The notes beneath the pieces were generated by a model that saw nothing but the letters and a program-made list of their open reading frames with translations, was not told the origin of the DNA and did not search any database. A stretch of DNA of 64,000 bases from positions 1,922,001-1,986,000 of the forward strand of contig NZ_CP039291.1 of NCBI RefSeq assembly GCF_004798685.1, read 5' to 3'. Origin of the DNA: Cellulomonas shaoxiangyii (GTDB taxonomy: Bacteria > Actinomycetota > Actinomycetes > Actinomycetales > Cellulomonadaceae). A program made the translations under genes and the position numbers. Below are positions 63,143-64,000 of this stretch, one piece after another. Numbering within the stretch: the first letter of the stretch is position 1; the number at the start of each line of letters is the position of its first letter.

Positions 63143-64000
63143 ATGACCTCCACCCCGACGACCGTCGGGCGGGCCGGCGTGACCGGAGGGGCGTCCGGTG
63201 CAGTACCGGCCGGCGCCCCTCCGGTCCACCGCGCGCGCCGGCCGCGACGGACCTCGACCTCGTGGGCAGCGCTCGCGTTCGCCGCGCCGCTCCTGGTCTA
63301 CCTCGCGGTGTTCTACGCGTTCCCGCTGTACCGCAACGTCGAGCTCAGCCTGCACGACTACACGGTCCGCGCGTTCGTCCGCGGCGACGCCGAGTTCGTC
63401 GGTCTGGACGTCTTCCGGGAGGTCGTGACGTCGTCGACGTTCCCGGTCGCGGTCCGCAACACCGCGATCTTCGTCGTCGTCTCGCTCGTGCTCCAGTACA
63501 CGATCGGGCTGGCGCTCGCGGTGTTCTTCCGGGGCACCTTCCGGCTGTCCGCGGTCCTGCGCGCGATGTTCCTCGTCCCGTGGCTCCTGCCGCTCATCGT
63601 GTCCGCGTCCACGTGGGCCTGGATGCTCAACAGCGACAACGGGATCGTGAACGCGGCGCTCGGTGCCTTCGGCGTGGATCAGGTCAACTGGCTGACGTCG
63701 CCCGACCTCGCCATCTGGGCCGTCACGATCGCCAACGTCTGGCTCGGCATACCGTTCAACCTGGTCGTCCTGTACTCGGGGCTGCAGAACCTGCCCGGCG
63801 ACGTGTACGAGGCGGCGTCGCTGGACGGCGCCGGTGCCTGGCACACCTTCCGGCGCATCACGTTCCCGCTGCTGCGTCCGGTCTCCGCGATCACGCTGCT
63901 GCTCGGGTTCATCTACACGCTCAAGGTCGTCGACGTGATCTGGGTGATGACCACCGGCGGTCCCGCCACCTCCTCGACGACGCTCGCCGTGTGGTCCTAC
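63143..64000 (+). CDS. ABC sugar transporter permease (MalF/UgpA type), 3' end outside window
   Basis: 286 codons from the ATG at 63143, open to the right edge. After a charged head, helix one (WAALAFAAPLLVYLAVFYAFPLY) is followed by AVRNTAIFVVVSLVLQYTIGLALAVFF, AMFLVPWLLPLIVSASTWAWML and further helices. The EAA loop that contacts the ATPase is EAASLDGAGAWHTFRRITFPLL (about residue 230). The ending sequence VMTTGGPATSSTTLAVWSY fits the usual C-terminal part. A second permease gene should follow beyond the edge. No ATPase gene is in view. Confidence 0.92.
   Translation, partial: MTSTPTTVGRAGVTGGASGAVPAGAPPVHRARRPRRTSTSWAALAFAAPLLVYLAVFYAFPLYRNVELSLHDYTVRAFVRGDAEFVGLDVFREVVTSSTFPVAVRNTAIFVVVSLVLQYTIGLALAVFFRGTFRLSAVLRAMFLVPWLLPLIVSASTWAWMLNSDNGIVNAALGAFGVDQVNWLTSPDLAIWAVTIANVWLGIPFNLVVLYSGLQNLPGDVYEAASLDGAGAWHTFRRITFPLLRPVSAITLLLGFIYTLKVVDVIWVMTTGGPATSSTTLAVWSY

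Overview
The window is very GC-rich (estimated by eye at above 70 percent), densely coded DNA from an actinobacterium. GTG starts are common, neighbouring genes overlap at TGATG/ATGA/GTGA junctions, and many genes start with no leader. A Cellulomonas-like member of the Micrococcales is my best guess. That guess rests on the DUF349 protein, the type IV pilus cluster, the SsgA-like protein and the LacI-controlled sugar ABC genes, not on any marker gene. No insertion sequence, prophage, CRISPR array or rRNA gene was seen.

Region 1 (1-10654, all minus strand) is a type IV pilus locus. In transcription order it reads pilB, pilT, pilC, the major pilin pilA, a very large prepilin (PilV position), a PilW-like prepilin, a large PilX-like protein, and the prepilin peptidase, which runs off the left edge. 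pilB and pilA are each preceded by the same unusual promoter-like element, CTCAAG then 15-16 nt then (A/G)CCGATG, resembling FliA/WhiG (sigma-28 family) promoters. A perfect 16-bp hairpin separates pilA from the minor pilins.

Region 2 (10751-54217) is a core block whose order, from memory, closely follows the Mycobacterium tuberculosis Rv2551c-Rv2614c segment. It holds aroE, mltG, ruvX, alaS, two small membrane genes, rpsD, rarA, an MMPL exporter, a GNAT gene, aspS, an Rv2578c-type radical SAM gene, a gene of unknown function, hisS, a glyoxalase-like MBL gene, a cyclophilin, the DUF349 gene, an AbiEi-like gene, relA, apt, secF-secD-yajC, ruvB-ruvA-ruvC, yebC, pdxT, an aminotransferase, a NUDIX gene, pdxS, a membrane protein, pimA, a PatA-type acyltransferase, pgsA, a HIT gene, thrS and nadE. 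The genes serve stringent response, Sec export, Holliday-junction resolution, vitamin B6 synthesis, phosphatidylinositol mannoside synthesis and aminoacyl-tRNA supply. A perfect actinobacterial LexA box precedes the radical SAM gene, and a near-perfect one precedes ruvAB.

Region 3 (54333-57878) has a tRNA-Val(CAC), an SsgA-like cell-division/sporulation protein gene, the pabB-pabC folate pair, and a tRNA-Gly(GCC)/Cys(GCA)/Val(GAC) array closed by a strong terminator.

Region 4 (57965-64000) is accessory metabolism. An SDR gene diverges from an XRE/MmyB-like regulator, which is translationally coupled to an F420-reductase-like gene. Next come a LacI repressor with two similar palindromic operators 74 bp apart, a sugar-binding lipoprotein and the first ABC permease, cut off by the right edge.
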